Below, piece by piece: positions 16,993 to 26,085 of a stretch of DNA of 55,473 nt (positions are counted from its first letter, which is position 1; every line of letters begins with the position of its first letter). Below the pieces are notes generated by a model. That model did no database searches. It was not told where the DNA came from and was given only the letters and a program-made list of their open reading frames with translations. The stretch comes from Lautropia sp. (lineage in GTDB: Bacteria; Pseudomonadota; Gammaproteobacteria; Burkholderiales; Burkholderiaceae_E). Location: NCBI GenBank assembly GCA_030528325.1, contig JAUMZD010000020.1, forward strand, positions 1 through 55,473, given 5' to 3'. The translations under genes were made by a program, and so were the position numbers.

Positions 16993-17178
16993 TGATCACC
17001 TGTCCCTTTCCCAGGATCTGCGGATGACCGGCGCCAACCGGCATCCGGGCCCATACGGATGGAACAGCTCAAACCGGACAGGGGCTGATGCCCTGACCAC
17101 CACCGATCAGGGGCTGCGCCGGTCGGTGGGTATCAACAAGCGCAGAAAACGATTCAAGCACTCAAGGAGAGGGTAAAC

Positions 17179-17757
17179 ATGAAGAATCTGCTCAAACTGT
17201 CTGCGGCATCGATCCTGCTGGCTGCTTTCTCGGTACCGGCACTGGCTGCGCCGAAGACCTACGTGATCGACCCGACGCATACCTTCCCGCAGTTCTCGTA
17301 CAACCACATGGGCCTGTCGGTTCAGCAGAGCCGCTTCAACAACACCAGCGGCAAGGTCGTGTTCGATCCGGCGGCCAAGAAGGGTTCCGTCGACATCGAG
17401 ATCGACATGGCATCGGTCAGCACCGGCTCGGAGAAGTTCGACGAGCATATCAAGAGCGCCGATTTCTTCGACGTGGCGAAGTTCCCCAAAGCCACCTTCA
17501 AGTCCACCAATGTCAAGTTCGATGGCGACAAGCCTGTCCTGGTCGAGGGTGACCTGACCATCAAGGGTGTGACCAAGCCTGTCACGCTGGAAATCGTCTC
17601 CTTCGCCCAGAAAGAGCACCCGATGAAGCGCAAGGACACGATCGGTGCCAACGCCCACGTGTCGATCAAGCGTTCCGAGTTCAACGCTGGCAAGTTCGCA
17701 CCGGTGGTGGGTGACGACGTGCTGATCCAGATCTCGCTGGAAGCCTCGGTGGAGTGA
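17179..17757 (+). CDS. yceI: YceI family periplasmic protein (second copy)
   Basis: 192 residues. It has a signal peptide ending at PALAA, then YVIDPTHTFPQFSYNHMGLS, the classic YceI opening, GSVDIEIDMASVSTG, FPKATFKSTNV, LTIKGVTKPVTLEI and the C-terminal GDDVLIQISLEA. It is closer to canonical YceI than the first copy and keeps the FxxxHMG opening. It has a good ribosome-binding site (AGGAGAGGG) and lies 211 nt after the first copy, followed by a strong terminator. Confidence 0.93.
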   Translation: MKNLLKLSAASILLAAFSVPALAAPKTYVIDPTHTFPQFSYNHMGLSVQQSRFNNTSGKVVFDPAAKKGSVDIEIDMASVSTGSEKFDEHIKSADFFDVAKFPKATFKSTNVKFDGDKPVLVEGDLTIKGVTKPVTLEIVSFAQKEHPMKRKDTIGANAHVSIKRSEFNAGKFAPVVGDDVLIQISLEASVE

Positions 17758-17837
17758 TCCACGCAGGGCCGGTGCGTCGCCGCCACGGCTGACGCACCGG
17801 GCCTTGCGGCAGCCGGAGCGATCCGGTGTCCGTGACA

Positions 17838-17880
17838 GAAAAAGACCGCTGCAGCCGTGAGGCTGTCAGCGGTCTTTTTC
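17838..17880. terminator. Bidirectional intrinsic terminator
   Basis: GAAAAAGACCGCTG (17838-17851) is the exact reverse complement of CAGCGGTCTTTTTC (17867-17880). The loop itself contains CAGCC/GGCTG. A-rich and T-rich edges allow termination in both directions, and the site lies between convergent genes. Confidence 0.93.
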
Positions 17881-17950
17881 GTGGTGCGAGTCGCCCTCGA
17901 TCACGGGGAGCGAGCAGCCGGGGGCGCTGTGTTGGGCGCTGTCGGCGCGA

Positions 17951-19213
17951 TCAGGTGATGGCCCTGATTTCCGGCGTCTCCTCGAAGGAGAGATCGGTCT
18001 TGCCTTCCTGCACGCGGGTCGTCAGGCCCATGCCCGCCTGCAGCGCCAGCAGCGGGATCGGCGGCAACTCCTCGACGTTCACCATCCGCTTCACGTCCCA
18101 GGTGCCCTCGGCGATCAGCAGGGCAGCAGCAGCGGCCGGCACGCCAGCCGTGTACGAGATGGCCTGGCTGCCGATCTCCTGATAGGTTTCGGCGTGATCG
18201 CAGATGTTGTAGATGAAGATCTCGCGATCCTTGCCGTCCTTCCTGCCCTTCAGCAGCGTGCCGATACAGGTCTTGCCGGTGTAGTCGGGGGCGAGCGAAG
18301 CCGGATCGGGCAGCACGGCCTTGACCACCTGAAGGGGGACGACCGACTGACCGTTGTCCAGCTTCACGGGCTGCTCCGACAGCAGGCCCAGCGACTTCAG
18401 CACCGTGAACACGTTGATGTAGTGTTCACCGAAACCCATCCAGAAGCGGATCGTCGGGATGTCGAGCAGCTGCGACAGCGAATGGATCTCGTCGTGGCCG
18501 GTCAGGTAGGTGCTCTGCTCGCCGACCACGGGCAGGACATCGGTTCGACGCACCTCGAACATCCGGTTCGACACCCACTGGCGGTTCTGCCAGGTCCAGG
18601 CCTGACCGGTGAATTCCCGGAAATTGATTTCCGGGTTGAAGTTCGTGGCGAAATAGCGGCCGTGGCTGCCGGCATTCACGTCGATGATGTCGAGCGACTC
18701 GATGCTGTCGAACCAGTGCGCCTTGGCCATGGCGGCATAGGCATTGACGACCCCCGGATCGAAGCCGATGCCCAGGATGGCCGTGACCCCTTTTTCTGCC
18801 GCTTCTTCCCGGTGCTTCCATTCATAGTTGGCATACCACGGCGGCTGTTCGCAGATCTTGGCAGGGTCTTCGTGGATGGCCGTGTCGATGTAGGCGGCGC
18901 CGGTGTCGAGACAGGCACGCAGCACCGGCATGTTGACGAAGGCGGATCCGACGTTGACGACGATATCGGCCTTGATGCGGCGGATCAGCTCACGGGTGGC
19001 GTCCGTGTCGGTGGCCTCCAGCTGATGGGCTTCGATGGTGCCAGGGACCTGGAGACTGCCTTTGGCATGGATGCTGTCGATGATCTGCTGACACTTGGCA
19101 AGCGACCTGGACGCCAGGTGCAGCGTGCCAAGTTTGCTGTTGTTCTGAGCGAGCTTGTGGGCAACCACATGACCGACACCGCCGGCGCCAATGATCAGGA
19201 CATTTTTCTTCAT
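17951..19213 (-). CDS. Carboxy(nor)spermidine dehydrogenase, saccharopine dehydrogenase family
   Basis: 420 residues. It begins with the Rossmann motif VLIIGAGGVGHVVAHKLA, followed by RSLAKCQQIIDSI, DIVVNVGSAFVNMPVLRACL, ILGIGFDPGVVNAYAA and SYTAGVPAAAAALL, all typical of the Lys9-like family. Its place after nspC identifies the pathway: aspartate semialdehyde plus diamine is reduced to carboxynorspermidine or carboxyspermidine with NADPH. ATG 19213 starts exactly at the nucleotide-binding strand; the upstream extension to 19372 is shadow. 97 nt separate it from nspC. Confidence 0.9.
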   Translation of the reverse strand: MKKNVLIIGAGGVGHVVAHKLAQNNSKLGTLHLASRSLAKCQQIIDSIHAKGSLQVPGTIEAHQLEATDTDATRELIRRIKADIVVNVGSAFVNMPVLRACLDTGAAYIDTAIHEDPAKICEQPPWYANYEWKHREEAAEKGVTAILGIGFDPGVVNAYAAMAKAHWFDSIESLDIIDVNAGSHGRYFATNFNPEINFREFTGQAWTWQNRQWVSNRMFEVRRTDVLPVVGEQSTYLTGHDEIHSLSQLLDIPTIRFWMGFGEHYINVFTVLKSLGLLSEQPVKLDNGQSVVPLQVVKAVLPDPASLAPDYTGKTCIGTLLKGRKDGKDREIFIYNICDHAETYQEIGSQAISYTAGVPAAAAALLIAEGTWDVKRMVNVEELPPIPLLALQAGMGLTTRVQEGKTDLSFEETPEIRAIT

Positions 19214-19310
19214 GTCGCGATTCCGTGTGCTGATGGGGGTTGAAGTTGAACAGAAGCCAATGAATGGCCGGGGAAACAGGGAGCGGGGCAGCCGTTCCGG
19301 AGCACGGGGC

Positions 19311-20411
19311 TCAGGACAGGCTGTCGCGGTAATCGTCGTAGCCGAACTGGCGCTGCATCTCAATGTCGCCATTCAGGCGGCGAACGGCGATGCCGGGCAT
19401 CTTCACGCCATTGAACCAGTTTTTCTTGACCATCGTGTAGCCGGCCGCATCCTGAAGCGAGATCCGGTCACCGATCTTGAGCGGCTTCTCGAAGGCGAAC
19501 TCGCCGAAGATGTCGCCCGCCAGGCAGGTGTTGCCACAGAGCTGGTAGCGATGATCGCCCTGATCCGGTTCGACACGGGCGGGCAGCTCGTAGGTCAGCA
19601 GATCGAGCATGTGGGCCTCGATCGACGCATCGATGATGGCGATGGATTTGCCGCGTTCGAGAAGGTCGAGCACCGAGACTTCGAGCGTGGCGCTGCCGGT
19701 GACGGCGGCTTCGCCTGGTTCGAGATAGACCTGCACACCCATCCGGTCGGCGAAGGCACGCAGACGGTCGGCCAGCTCGTCCAGCGGGTAGTCGGGTGCC
19801 GTGAAATGAATGCCACCACCGAGGCTCACCCAGTCGAGCTGCTTCAGCAGCGGGCCGAAGCGGGTCTCGATCTGCGTCAGCATGTCCGAAAAATGGGGTG
19901 CGCTGCGATTCTCGCAATTGTTGTGGATCATCACGCCCGAGATCCGATCCATGGCGCGGGCAATGACTTCCGGGTCGGATTCGCCGAGCCGGCTGTGTGG
20001 CCGGGCCGGGTCGGCCAGCAGATAAGGTGAATTGCTGATGCCCGGATTCAGTCGCAGGCCCAGGGGCTTGTTCCCGCAGTGATCACCGAGGGCGTCGAGC
20101 TGTCCGATCGAATTGAAGATCAGCTTGTCGGCGTAGCCGGCTGCTTCAACGATCTCGTCCGCAGCCCAGGCCACGCTGTAGCCGTGGGTTTCTCCGCCAA
20201 ACTTCTCATGACCGAGGCGCACCTCATTCAGCGAGGACGAGGTGGTGCCATCCATGTACTGGCGCATCAGCGGAAAGACCGACCAGCTGGCGAAGCACTT
20301 GAGGGCCAGAAGCGCCCTGGCACCCGAGCGTTCGCGCAGCCGGGCGATGGTCTCGAGGTTGCGCAGCAGTCTGGATTCGTCGATCAGATAGCAGGGGGTT
20401 TGAATGGACAT
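19311..20411 (-). CDS. nspC: Carboxynorspermidine decarboxylase
   Basis: 366 residues, a fold III PLP enzyme. The PLP lysine is in LLALKCFASW, the glycine-rich phosphate site in WVSLGGGIHF, the substrate-carboxylate region in YLEPGEAAV, and the catalytic Cys region in CGNTCLAGDIFGEF. It decarboxylates carboxy(nor)spermidine to (nor)spermidine, replacing AdoMet decarboxylase and spermidine synthase. It is transcribed first in nspC-dehydrogenase order from the promoter at 20618-20645, leaving a leader of about 200 nt. No strong ribosome-binding site is visible. Confidence 0.93.
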   Translation of the reverse strand: MSIQTPCYLIDESRLLRNLETIARLRERSGARALLALKCFASWSVFPLMRQYMDGTTSSSLNEVRLGHEKFGGETHGYSVAWAADEIVEAAGYADKLIFNSIGQLDALGDHCGNKPLGLRLNPGISNSPYLLADPARPHSRLGESDPEVIARAMDRISGVMIHNNCENRSAPHFSDMLTQIETRFGPLLKQLDWVSLGGGIHFTAPDYPLDELADRLRAFADRMGVQVYLEPGEAAVTGSATLEVSVLDLLERGKSIAIIDASIEAHMLDLLTYELPARVEPDQGDHRYQLCGNTCLAGDIFGEFAFEKPLKIGDRISLQDAAGYTMVKKNWFNGVKMPGIAVRRLNGDIEMQRQFGYDDYRDSLS

Positions 20412-20617
20412 TTCGATAGGAGCGACCTTGTACGCGGTTCATGCCGGCTTTCGGGCAGGCTGAATGGCGTCAGGGGGCGATGGGCTGGCTGCGCGGCAGC
20501 GACCCGTTTGCCATCAGGTGGGAAACGTGCCGGCAGGCAGGTGATGGCTTGCCGGCGTCGGAAAGACTGTGATTGCCTGCTGTCGGCAGCTGGCAACAAT
20601 CGTGGCCAAGAGCGCGA

Positions 20618-20645
20618 AATATACAGTCAGTGGCTTTTTTGTCAA
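20618..20645 (-). promoter_or_regulatory. Near-consensus sigma-70 promoter for nspC
   Basis: On the minus strand TTGACA (20640-20645), a 16-nt spacer and TATATT (20618-20623), preceding nspC by about 200 nt. Six of six and five of six consensus bases make it the best promoter in the window. The leader (20412-20610) contains an inverted repeat GCCGGCA/TGCCGGC and no credible leader peptide that I can support. Confidence 0.8.
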
Positions 20646-20677
20646 TGACTGGACAGCGTCCGCGCCCGGAAAGCGGC

Positions 20678-21268
20678 TTACTGACGCGGCATGCTGGCGG
20701 CAGACAGGGCACGCATCCGGATGAACTCGACCACCTCGTCGGCCACGGCCTGACAGGCACGCAGTGCGGCCGGGTCGGCCTCCTGACCGTCGGCGCCGAA
20801 GGGATGACGCAGCGTGTGCAGCGCAGCGCTGTAGGGTGTGGGCCAGCCGCGCAGCGAATGGATGATGTCGCGCAGCGAGCTGATCGTGGAACCCATCGCC
20901 TGCATGCCGTCGGCGCAGACGATCACGCCGACGGGCCGGCCCTGAAGATAGGGGCGCTGATCGGTGCGCAGTGCCTCGATGAAGTCGATGGCGTTCTTCA
21001 CATGGCCCGAGACGCCGCCGTGGTAGGAGGGCGTGCCGAAGATGATGCCATCGGCTTCGCGAATGCTCTCGATCAGCACGGAGGCGCGTTCACTGAAGTT
21101 GGTGCTGCCCGGATCGTAAAGTTCCAGAGGCAGTTCCGCATTGCCGATCAGTTTGGTACGACAACCCAGGCGGGCCGCATGTTCCAGGGCGATGCGCAGG
21201 GCGCGCTCCGTGATGGAATTGGCTCGAATCGAGCCGCCCAGTCCGACGATCAGGGGGCGTTTGCTCAT
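20678..21268 (-). CDS. NADPH-dependent FMN reductase family protein
   Basis: 196 residues, flavodoxin-like fold. The N-terminal VGLGGSIRANSITERALRIAL is the FMN phosphate loop of the SsuE/ChrR-type family and FGTPSYHGGVSGHVKNAIDF is the second flavin loop. Likely reduces FMN or quinones with NAD(P)H; the real substrate cannot be told. GGAG lies about 11 nt upstream. It reads in the same direction as galTKM and nspC, but nspC has its own promoter, so it may be a single-gene unit. Confidence 0.85.
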   Translation of the reverse strand: MSKRPLIVGLGGSIRANSITERALRIALEHAARLGCRTKLIGNAELPLELYDPGSTNFSERASVLIESIREADGIIFGTPSYHGGVSGHVKNAIDFIEALRTDQRPYLQGRPVGVIVCADGMQAMGSTISSLRDIIHSLRGWPTPYSAALHTLRHPFGADGQEADPAALRACQAVADEVVEFIRMRALSAASMPRQ

Positions 21269-21371
21269 GGGATGGCGTTCTCCGTATCAGGCGGCGTATC
21301 CCATCATTCTAGCCGGGGGCGGCAGGCTGTTGGGCAGCAGTCGAGAACAGTGTAAACCCTTGTCCGCGCTG

Positions 21372-22370
21372 TCACTGGCATGACCGAAAGACGTAGCGGA
21401 TGCAATGCCGGTAGGTGTCGCCGGGTTGCAGGATGGCCAGGCCCCGGCTCGGACTATCAGGCGGGAACTGGCTCTCCAGCGCGATGCCGGCCAGATTCCG
21501 GTAATGGTTGCCATCGCGTTTTTCCGTTCCGGCCAGAAACTGGCCGGTATACAGATGCAGGGCGGGCTGATCGCTGAAGATCTGGACGAGGACACGGTCG
21601 TCCGAGGAACGCAGCTGCGCGGCCGGTACGGCCATGCCGGGCGAGTCGAGCAGGAAGCTGTGGTCATAGCCGCCCACCTGCTGCTGGCCGGCATCCTTCA
21701 GGAAGTCCTGATCCAGCCGCTTCATCTGGCGGAAGTCGAAGCCGGTGCCGGCTACGGGAAGAGGTTTCCCATCCGGTATCCCATCGGCGCTGACCGGCTG
21801 GTAATGACTGGCTGCCAGTTGCAGCTGCTGCGCCAGACCGTCGTCCCCATCGCCACCATTCAGGTTGAAGTAGGCGTGAGAGGTCAGGTTGCAGGGCGTG
21901 GGGGCATCGGTGGTTGCCGTGAACGTGATGCTGAGGCTGTTGTCCCTGGACAACAGGAAGCAGGCTTCCGCCCTGAGGTTGCCCGGAAAGCCCTGGTCAC
22001 CGTCTGGGCTGAGGAGGCGCAGCCGGATCAGGTGGCCATCGTCGACCTTGCCATCCTGCACGAGTGACCACAGTCGCCGGGAGAAACCCTGGCTGCCGCC
22101 GTGGAGGCAGTGGGGGGGCTGGTTCAGGTCGAGTGCCTGTCGTCCGGCGAAGCGCCCGTGCGCGATCCGTCCGGCATAACGCCCGACCGTGGCGCCCAGA
22201 TAGCTGCCGCCTGACAGCATGGCAGCCAGATCGCGGCTGCCCAGCAGCAGCTCGCGCCGCTGGCCATCGGCCAGCGGGAGCTGGCAGGATGTCCAGGTGG
22301 CGCCGAGCGGGTTGATGCCGATGCGCAGGCCCGCACGGTTGGTGAGGATCAGGTCGGCAGAGGCGTTCAT
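21372..22370 (-). CDS. galM: Aldose 1-epimerase (mutarotase)
   Basis: 332 residues. It interconverts alpha and beta galactose. Visible family features are [31 protein letters not shown], the catalytic His in [19 protein letters not shown] and the late [12 protein letters not shown] with the catalytic Glu. Its ATG overlaps the galK stop (ATGA, 4 nt), so it is translationally coupled as the third gene of galTKM. Confidence 0.94.
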   Translation of the reverse strand: MNASADLILTNRAGLRIGINPLGATWTSCQLPLADGQRRELLLGSRDLAAMLSGGSYLGATVGRYAGRIAHGRFAGRQALDLNQPPHCLHGGSQGFSRRLWSLVQDGKVDDGHLIRLRLLSPDGDQGFPGNLRAEACFLLSRDNSLSITFTATTDAPTPCNLTSHAYFNLNGGDGDDGLAQQLQLAASHYQPVSADGIPDGKPLPVAGTGFDFRQMKRLDQDFLKDAGQQQVGGYDHSFLLDSPGMAVPAAQLRSSDDRVLVQIFSDQPALHLYTGQFLAGTEKRDGNHYRNLAGIALESQFPPDSPSRGLAILQPGDTYRHCIRYVFRSCQ

Positions 22371-23530
22371 GAACTGGTCGGGATCAGGTGGGCACCGTCC
22401 TGTGCCTGGCACAGGTGGATTTCGGCCTGCAGTCCGCCACTGCGCGCCGGGTAATGGGTTTCGACGGTTTTGCGGGCCGATTCGACCAGGGAGGCCGGCA
22501 ACAGTGCCACCACGCAGCCACCGAAGCCCCCGCCCGTCATCCTTGCGCCGCCCTCGGTGCCCACGACGCCGGACACGATCTCGACCAGCGCGTCGATCGG
22601 TGGGACGGTGATCTCGAAATCATCGCGCATCGAGGCATGGCTGTCGGCCATCAGCGTGCTGAGTCGGGCCATGTCTCCGTCCTTCAGCGCCTCGACGGCT
22701 GCCAGCGTGCGGGCGTTTTCCGTGATGACGTGCCGGGCGCGGCGGTAAACGACCGGATCCAGCTCGCCACGGGCCGCTTCCAGTCGTGGCAGATCGACAT
22801 CCCTCAGCGCCTTCACACCGAAATGGGCGGCGGCTGCCTCGCACTGCATGCGTCGGGTGTTGTACTCGCTGCCGACGAGGCCGCGCTTGACCTTCGAGTC
22901 GATGATCATCACCCGCAGGTTCTCCGGAATGGGTGCCGCCTGGGTGTCAAGACTGCGACAGTCGATCAGCAGGGCGTGATCCTTCTGGCCGAGGGCCGAG
23001 ATGAACTGGTCCATGATGCCGCAGCGGCAGCCGACGAACTCGTTTTCGGCCTGCTGGCCCAGCAGCGCGATGTCACGCAGGCTCGTGTCGAACTGGTAGA
23101 GACTCTGAAGGGCCTTGCCCGCGGCCACTTCCAGCGAGGCCGAGGAGCTGAGACCCGCGCCCTGCGGCACGTCGCCACTGACCACCATGTCGAAGCCATG
23201 CGGCAATGGGCCGTATCGCTGGATGAAGACATCGACCACGCCCCTGATGTAATTGGCCCAGCTCCTGTCGCTGTGTTCGGGGCGCTTGCCCACCGGGAAC
23301 GTGTCCTGCGCCAGCCCGTAGTCGGCCGCCATCACCCGGGCGATGTCATCGGTGCGCGGCGCGATCGCGATCTCGGTGGCGAAGTCGATGGCGCAGGGCA
23401 GCACGAAGCCGTCGTTGTAGTCGGTGTGCTCGCCGATCAGGTTGACCCGGCCGGGCGCACGAATGAGCAGATGGGGAGCCTGGCTCAGGTGCTGGCGGAG
23501 CAGGGCCACCGTGTCCTGAATCATGCGCAT
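22367..23530 (-). CDS. galK: Galactokinase
   Basis: 387 residues. It phosphorylates galactose to galactose-1-phosphate. It shows the galactokinase signature [15 protein letters not shown], the GHMP ATP loop [13 protein letters not shown] and the C-terminal [16 protein letters not shown] 23530 overlaps galT by 10 nt; a second in-frame ATG at 23524 would give a 4-nt ATGA overlap and is equally likely. Confidence 0.96.
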   Translation of the reverse strand: MRMIQDTVALLRQHLSQAPHLLIRAPGRVNLIGEHTDYNDGFVLPCAIDFATEIAIAPRTDDIARVMAADYGLAQDTFPVGKRPEHSDRSWANYIRGVVDVFIQRYGPLPHGFDMVVSGDVPQGAGLSSSASLEVAAGKALQSLYQFDTSLRDIALLGQQAENEFVGCRCGIMDQFISALGQKDHALLIDCRSLDTQAAPIPENLRVMIIDSKVKRGLVGSEYNTRRMQCEAAAAHFGVKALRDVDLPRLEAARGELDPVVYRRARHVITENARTLAAVEALKDGDMARLSTLMADSHASMRDDFEITVPPIDALVEIVSGVVGTEGGARMTGGGFGGCVVALLPASLVESARKTVETHYPARSGGLQAEIHLCQAQDGAHLIPTSS

Positions 23531-24564
23531 GAGTTTGCCTCGCGATAGTGGATGTCGGAAAGGGCGCGCAGCCGTTCGGCTGCCTGTTCGGCGGTCAGAT
23601 CCCGCTGGGATTCGGCGAGCATCTCATAGCCGACCATGAACTTGCGGACGGTGGCCGAGCGCAGTAGCGGCGGGTAGAAATGGGCATGACACTGCCAATG
23701 GGCCTGGTCTCCGTCCTGAAAGGGCGCGCCATGCCAGCCCATCGTGTAGGGGAAGCTGGTCTGGAACAGGTTGTCGTAGCGGCTCGTGAGCTTCTTCAGC
23801 ACCACGGCCAGATCCTGGCGCTGGGCATCGCCGGCGTCGGACAGCCGCGGCAGGGCGGTCTTGGGCAGCAGCAGTGTCTCGAAGGGCCACACGGCCCAAT
23901 AGGGCACCACGGCCAGCCAGTGTTCGCCCTCGACCACGGTACGGCTGCCGTCCTGCCGTTCGCGTTCCACATAATCGAGCAGCAGGCTTCGTCCGTGCTG
24001 CTGATGGTAACGGCGCTGATTGGTGTCTTCTTGTGAAATTTCGTTAGGTAAAAAATTGCTGGCCCAGACCTGCCCATGAGGGTGAGGGTTGGAGCAACCC
24101 ATCGCACTGCCCTTGTTCTCGAAGATCTGGACCCAGCGATAGCTGCGGCCCAGCTCCTGCAATTGTCCGATCCAGGTGTCGATGATGGCCTCGATCTGTG
24201 GTAACGGAAGTTCGGGCAGGGTCTTGCCGTGGTCGGGCGAGAAGCAGATGACGCGGCCGGTACCCCGGACTGCCTCGACTTTTAGTAAAGGATCGTCAGA
24301 TTGGAAGAGTGGGGTATCGGGCAGCAGCGCGGGGAAATCATTCGTGAAAACGAAAGGACTATCATAGGCAGGGTTTGTTTCGCCGCCTATCCGCTTGTTG
24401 CCCGGGCACAGGTAGCAGCTCGGGTCGTGACTGGGTGGTGCTTCGCGGTCGACGCTTTCCTGCTGGCCCTGCCATGGGCGTTTGGCCCGGTGTGGCGAGA
24501 CCAGCACCCAGTTGTCGAGCAGGGGGTTGTAGCGGCGATGCGGGTGGTCGGTCGGCTCGAACAT
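23521..24564 (-). CDS. galT: Galactose-1-phosphate uridylyltransferase
   Basis: 347 residues. It exchanges UMP between UDP-glucose and galactose-1-phosphate in the Leloir pathway. The active-site HPH is in [11 protein letters not shown], the metal-binding Cys pair in CYLCPGN, and the late ACHFYPP-like motif reads [11 protein letters not shown]. It is first in galT-galK-galM. galE, the UDP-galactose 4-epimerase, is not in this window and must be encoded elsewhere. Confidence 0.96.
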   Translation of the reverse strand: MFEPTDHPHRRYNPLLDNWVLVSPHRAKRPWQGQQESVDREAPPSHDPSCYLCPGNKRIGGETNPAYDSPFVFTNDFPALLPDTPLFQSDDPLLKVEAVRGTGRVICFSPDHGKTLPELPLPQIEAIIDTWIGQLQELGRSYRWVQIFENKGSAMGCSNPHPHGQVWASNFLPNEISQEDTNQRRYHQQHGRSLLLDYVERERQDGSRTVVEGEHWLAVVPYWAVWPFETLLLPKTALPRLSDAGDAQRQDLAVVLKKLTSRYDNLFQTSFPYTMGWHGAPFQDGDQAHWQCHAHFYPPLLRSATVRKFMVGYEMLAESQRDLTAEQAAERLRALSDIHYREANSCA

Positions 24565-24865
24565 GAAGGGGCATCCTGATGATGAAGGTTGTCTGGCGGC
24601 CGAGCCGCTCTGGTTGTTGTTTTATGGATGACGGCAAATGATGATTTTATCTCAGCCTCCTGATCACACTCAGCGCATCATCGGGAAAAAGATGAAAGAA
24701 TGGTCGCCGACCATCAGGGGCAGATCTGAATAAGTTCCGCAGGCCCCATCGGCCGCTGGCGGAACTTATTCAGGCATGTCCTGGCTTTTGGCGCGTGCAT
24801 GAGGTCATTCGTCCCCGCGCGCTCGTGGTTGCTCAACCATCATTATCAATGTGGAGATCTCGGAA
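24565..24865. other. Divergent gal/mgl control region (301 bp)
   Basis: Lies between galT and mglB. It has an A+T-richer part next to galT (24610-24660) and the long inverted repeat at 24726-24773. It also holds a small hairpin TGGTTG/CAACCA at 24826-24839 just before the mglB ribosome-binding site. I see no open frame of interest and no regulator gene nearby. Confidence 0.6.
24726..24773. promoter_or_regulatory. Perfect 15-bp inverted repeat upstream of mglB
   Basis: CTGAATAAGTTCCGC (24726-24740) and GCGGAACTTATTCAG (24759-24773) with an 18-nt spacer. The arm centres are 33 bp apart, about three helical turns, compatible with two regulator half-sites or a leader hairpin. It does not resemble the GalR/GalS consensus and there is no T run for termination. 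Confidence 0.6.
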
Positions 24866-25846
24866 ATGAAGAAGTCGGTTCTGGCCATCATGCTGTCGGC
24901 GATGACGGTTGCCTCGGCGCAGGCGGCTGATCGGGTTGGCGTCACCATCTACAAGTATGACGACAACTTCATGTCCACCATGCGCAAGTCGCTCGAAGGC
25001 ATCGCGGCCAAGCAGAAGGACATCAAGCTGCTGATGAACGACTCGCAGAACAACCAGTCGATGCAGAACGATCAGGTCGACATCCTGCTGGCTCGCGGCG
25101 TGAAGGCTCTGGCAATCAACCTGGTCGACCCGGCTGCCGGCCCGACCATCATCGACAAGGCGCGTGCCATGGACGTGCCGGTGGTGTTCTTCAACAAGGA
25201 CCCTGGCCAGAAGGCGATCGACTCCTACGAAAAGGCCTATTACATCGGCACCGATCCGGTACAGTCGGGCGTCATTCAGGGTGAGCTGATCGCCAAGGCC
25301 TGGGCGGCCAATCCCGACTGGGATCTGAACAAGGACGGCAAGCTCCAGTTCGCGCTGCTCAAGGGCGAGCCGGGTCACCCCGATGCCGAGGCTCGTACCG
25401 AGTGGGTCGAGAAGGAGCTGAACGCCAAGGGCGTGAAGACCGAGCGTCTGTACATGGATGCCGCGCTGTGGGATGCCGCCAAGGCCAAGGACATTGCCCA
25501 GGCCTGGCTGTCGGGCCCGAAGGCCAACAAGATCGAAGTGATCATTTCCAACAATGACTCAATGGCGATGGGGGCCGTCGAAGCGGCCAAGGCCCAGGGC
25601 AAGAAACTGCCGATCTTCGGCGTGGATGCGCTGCCCGAGGCACTGCAACTCGTGAAGAAGGGTGATCTGGCCGGTACGGTGCTGAACGACGGGGAGGCTC
25701 AGTCGAAAGCCATCTTCGCCGTGCTGCCGAACCTGATCAGCGGCAAGCCGGTGGCCGAAGGCACCGGCTACGAGTTCCAGCAGGACTACCTGCGCCTGCC
25801 ATACGTGGGTGTCGACAAGGACAACCTGGGTCAGTTCCTGAAGTAA
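24866..25846 (+). CDS. mglB: Galactose/glucose-binding periplasmic protein MglB
   Basis: 326 residues with signal peptide ([21 protein letters not shown]). It is the high-affinity receptor of the MglBAC ABC importer. The sequence [19 protein letters not shown], the sugar-pocket GVDALPEAL and the EF-hand-like calcium loop DLNKDGKLQ (corresponding to the loop at residue 134 in the E. coli protein) identify it as MglB rather than another pentose or hexose receptor. ATG 24866 starts the signal peptide; an in-frame GTG at 24851 would add five residues. Confidence 0.95.
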   Translation: MKKSVLAIMLSAMTVASAQAADRVGVTIYKYDDNFMSTMRKSLEGIAAKQKDIKLLMNDSQNNQSMQNDQVDILLARGVKALAINLVDPAAGPTIIDKARAMDVPVVFFNKDPGQKAIDSYEKAYYIGTDPVQSGVIQGELIAKAWAANPDWDLNKDGKLQFALLKGEPGHPDAEARTEWVEKELNAKGVKTERLYMDAALWDAAKAKDIAQAWLSGPKANKIEVIISNNDSMAMGAVEAAKAQGKKLPIFGVDALPEALQLVKKGDLAGTVLNDGEAQSKAIFAVLPNLISGKPVAEGTGYEFQQDYLRLPYVGVDKDNLGQFLK

Positions 25847-25885
25847 TCGTCCATCAGGAGAGGAAGGGCCGTCCGGTTCTTCCTG

Positions 25886-25916
25886 CCGGATACGGAGGGT
25901 TGCCTGCCGTATCCGG
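25886..25916 (+). terminator. Hairpin between mglB and mglA
   Basis: CCGGATACGG (25886-25895) pairs perfectly with CCGTATCCGG (25907-25916), loop of 11 nt, about 40 nt after the mglB stop. Intercistronic stems here commonly protect the receptor mRNA and lower downstream expression, giving more receptor than ATPase. A short T run follows at 25924-25928 but is not directly adjacent. Confidence 0.6.
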
Positions 25917-26085
25917 GACACAGGTTTTTCCTCGGGCCGATGGGCAAGCGCCGATGGGTGCCGCCTCATCGCTGCCGGATGCGCCGATCGAAGGCTTTTG
26001 TGATCACGCGTGTCCTGCATCGGAAGGCATGGGCGGCCGTCGCCGATCCGTATCGGCCCTGATACTCATTTGACGAGGTTCATGT

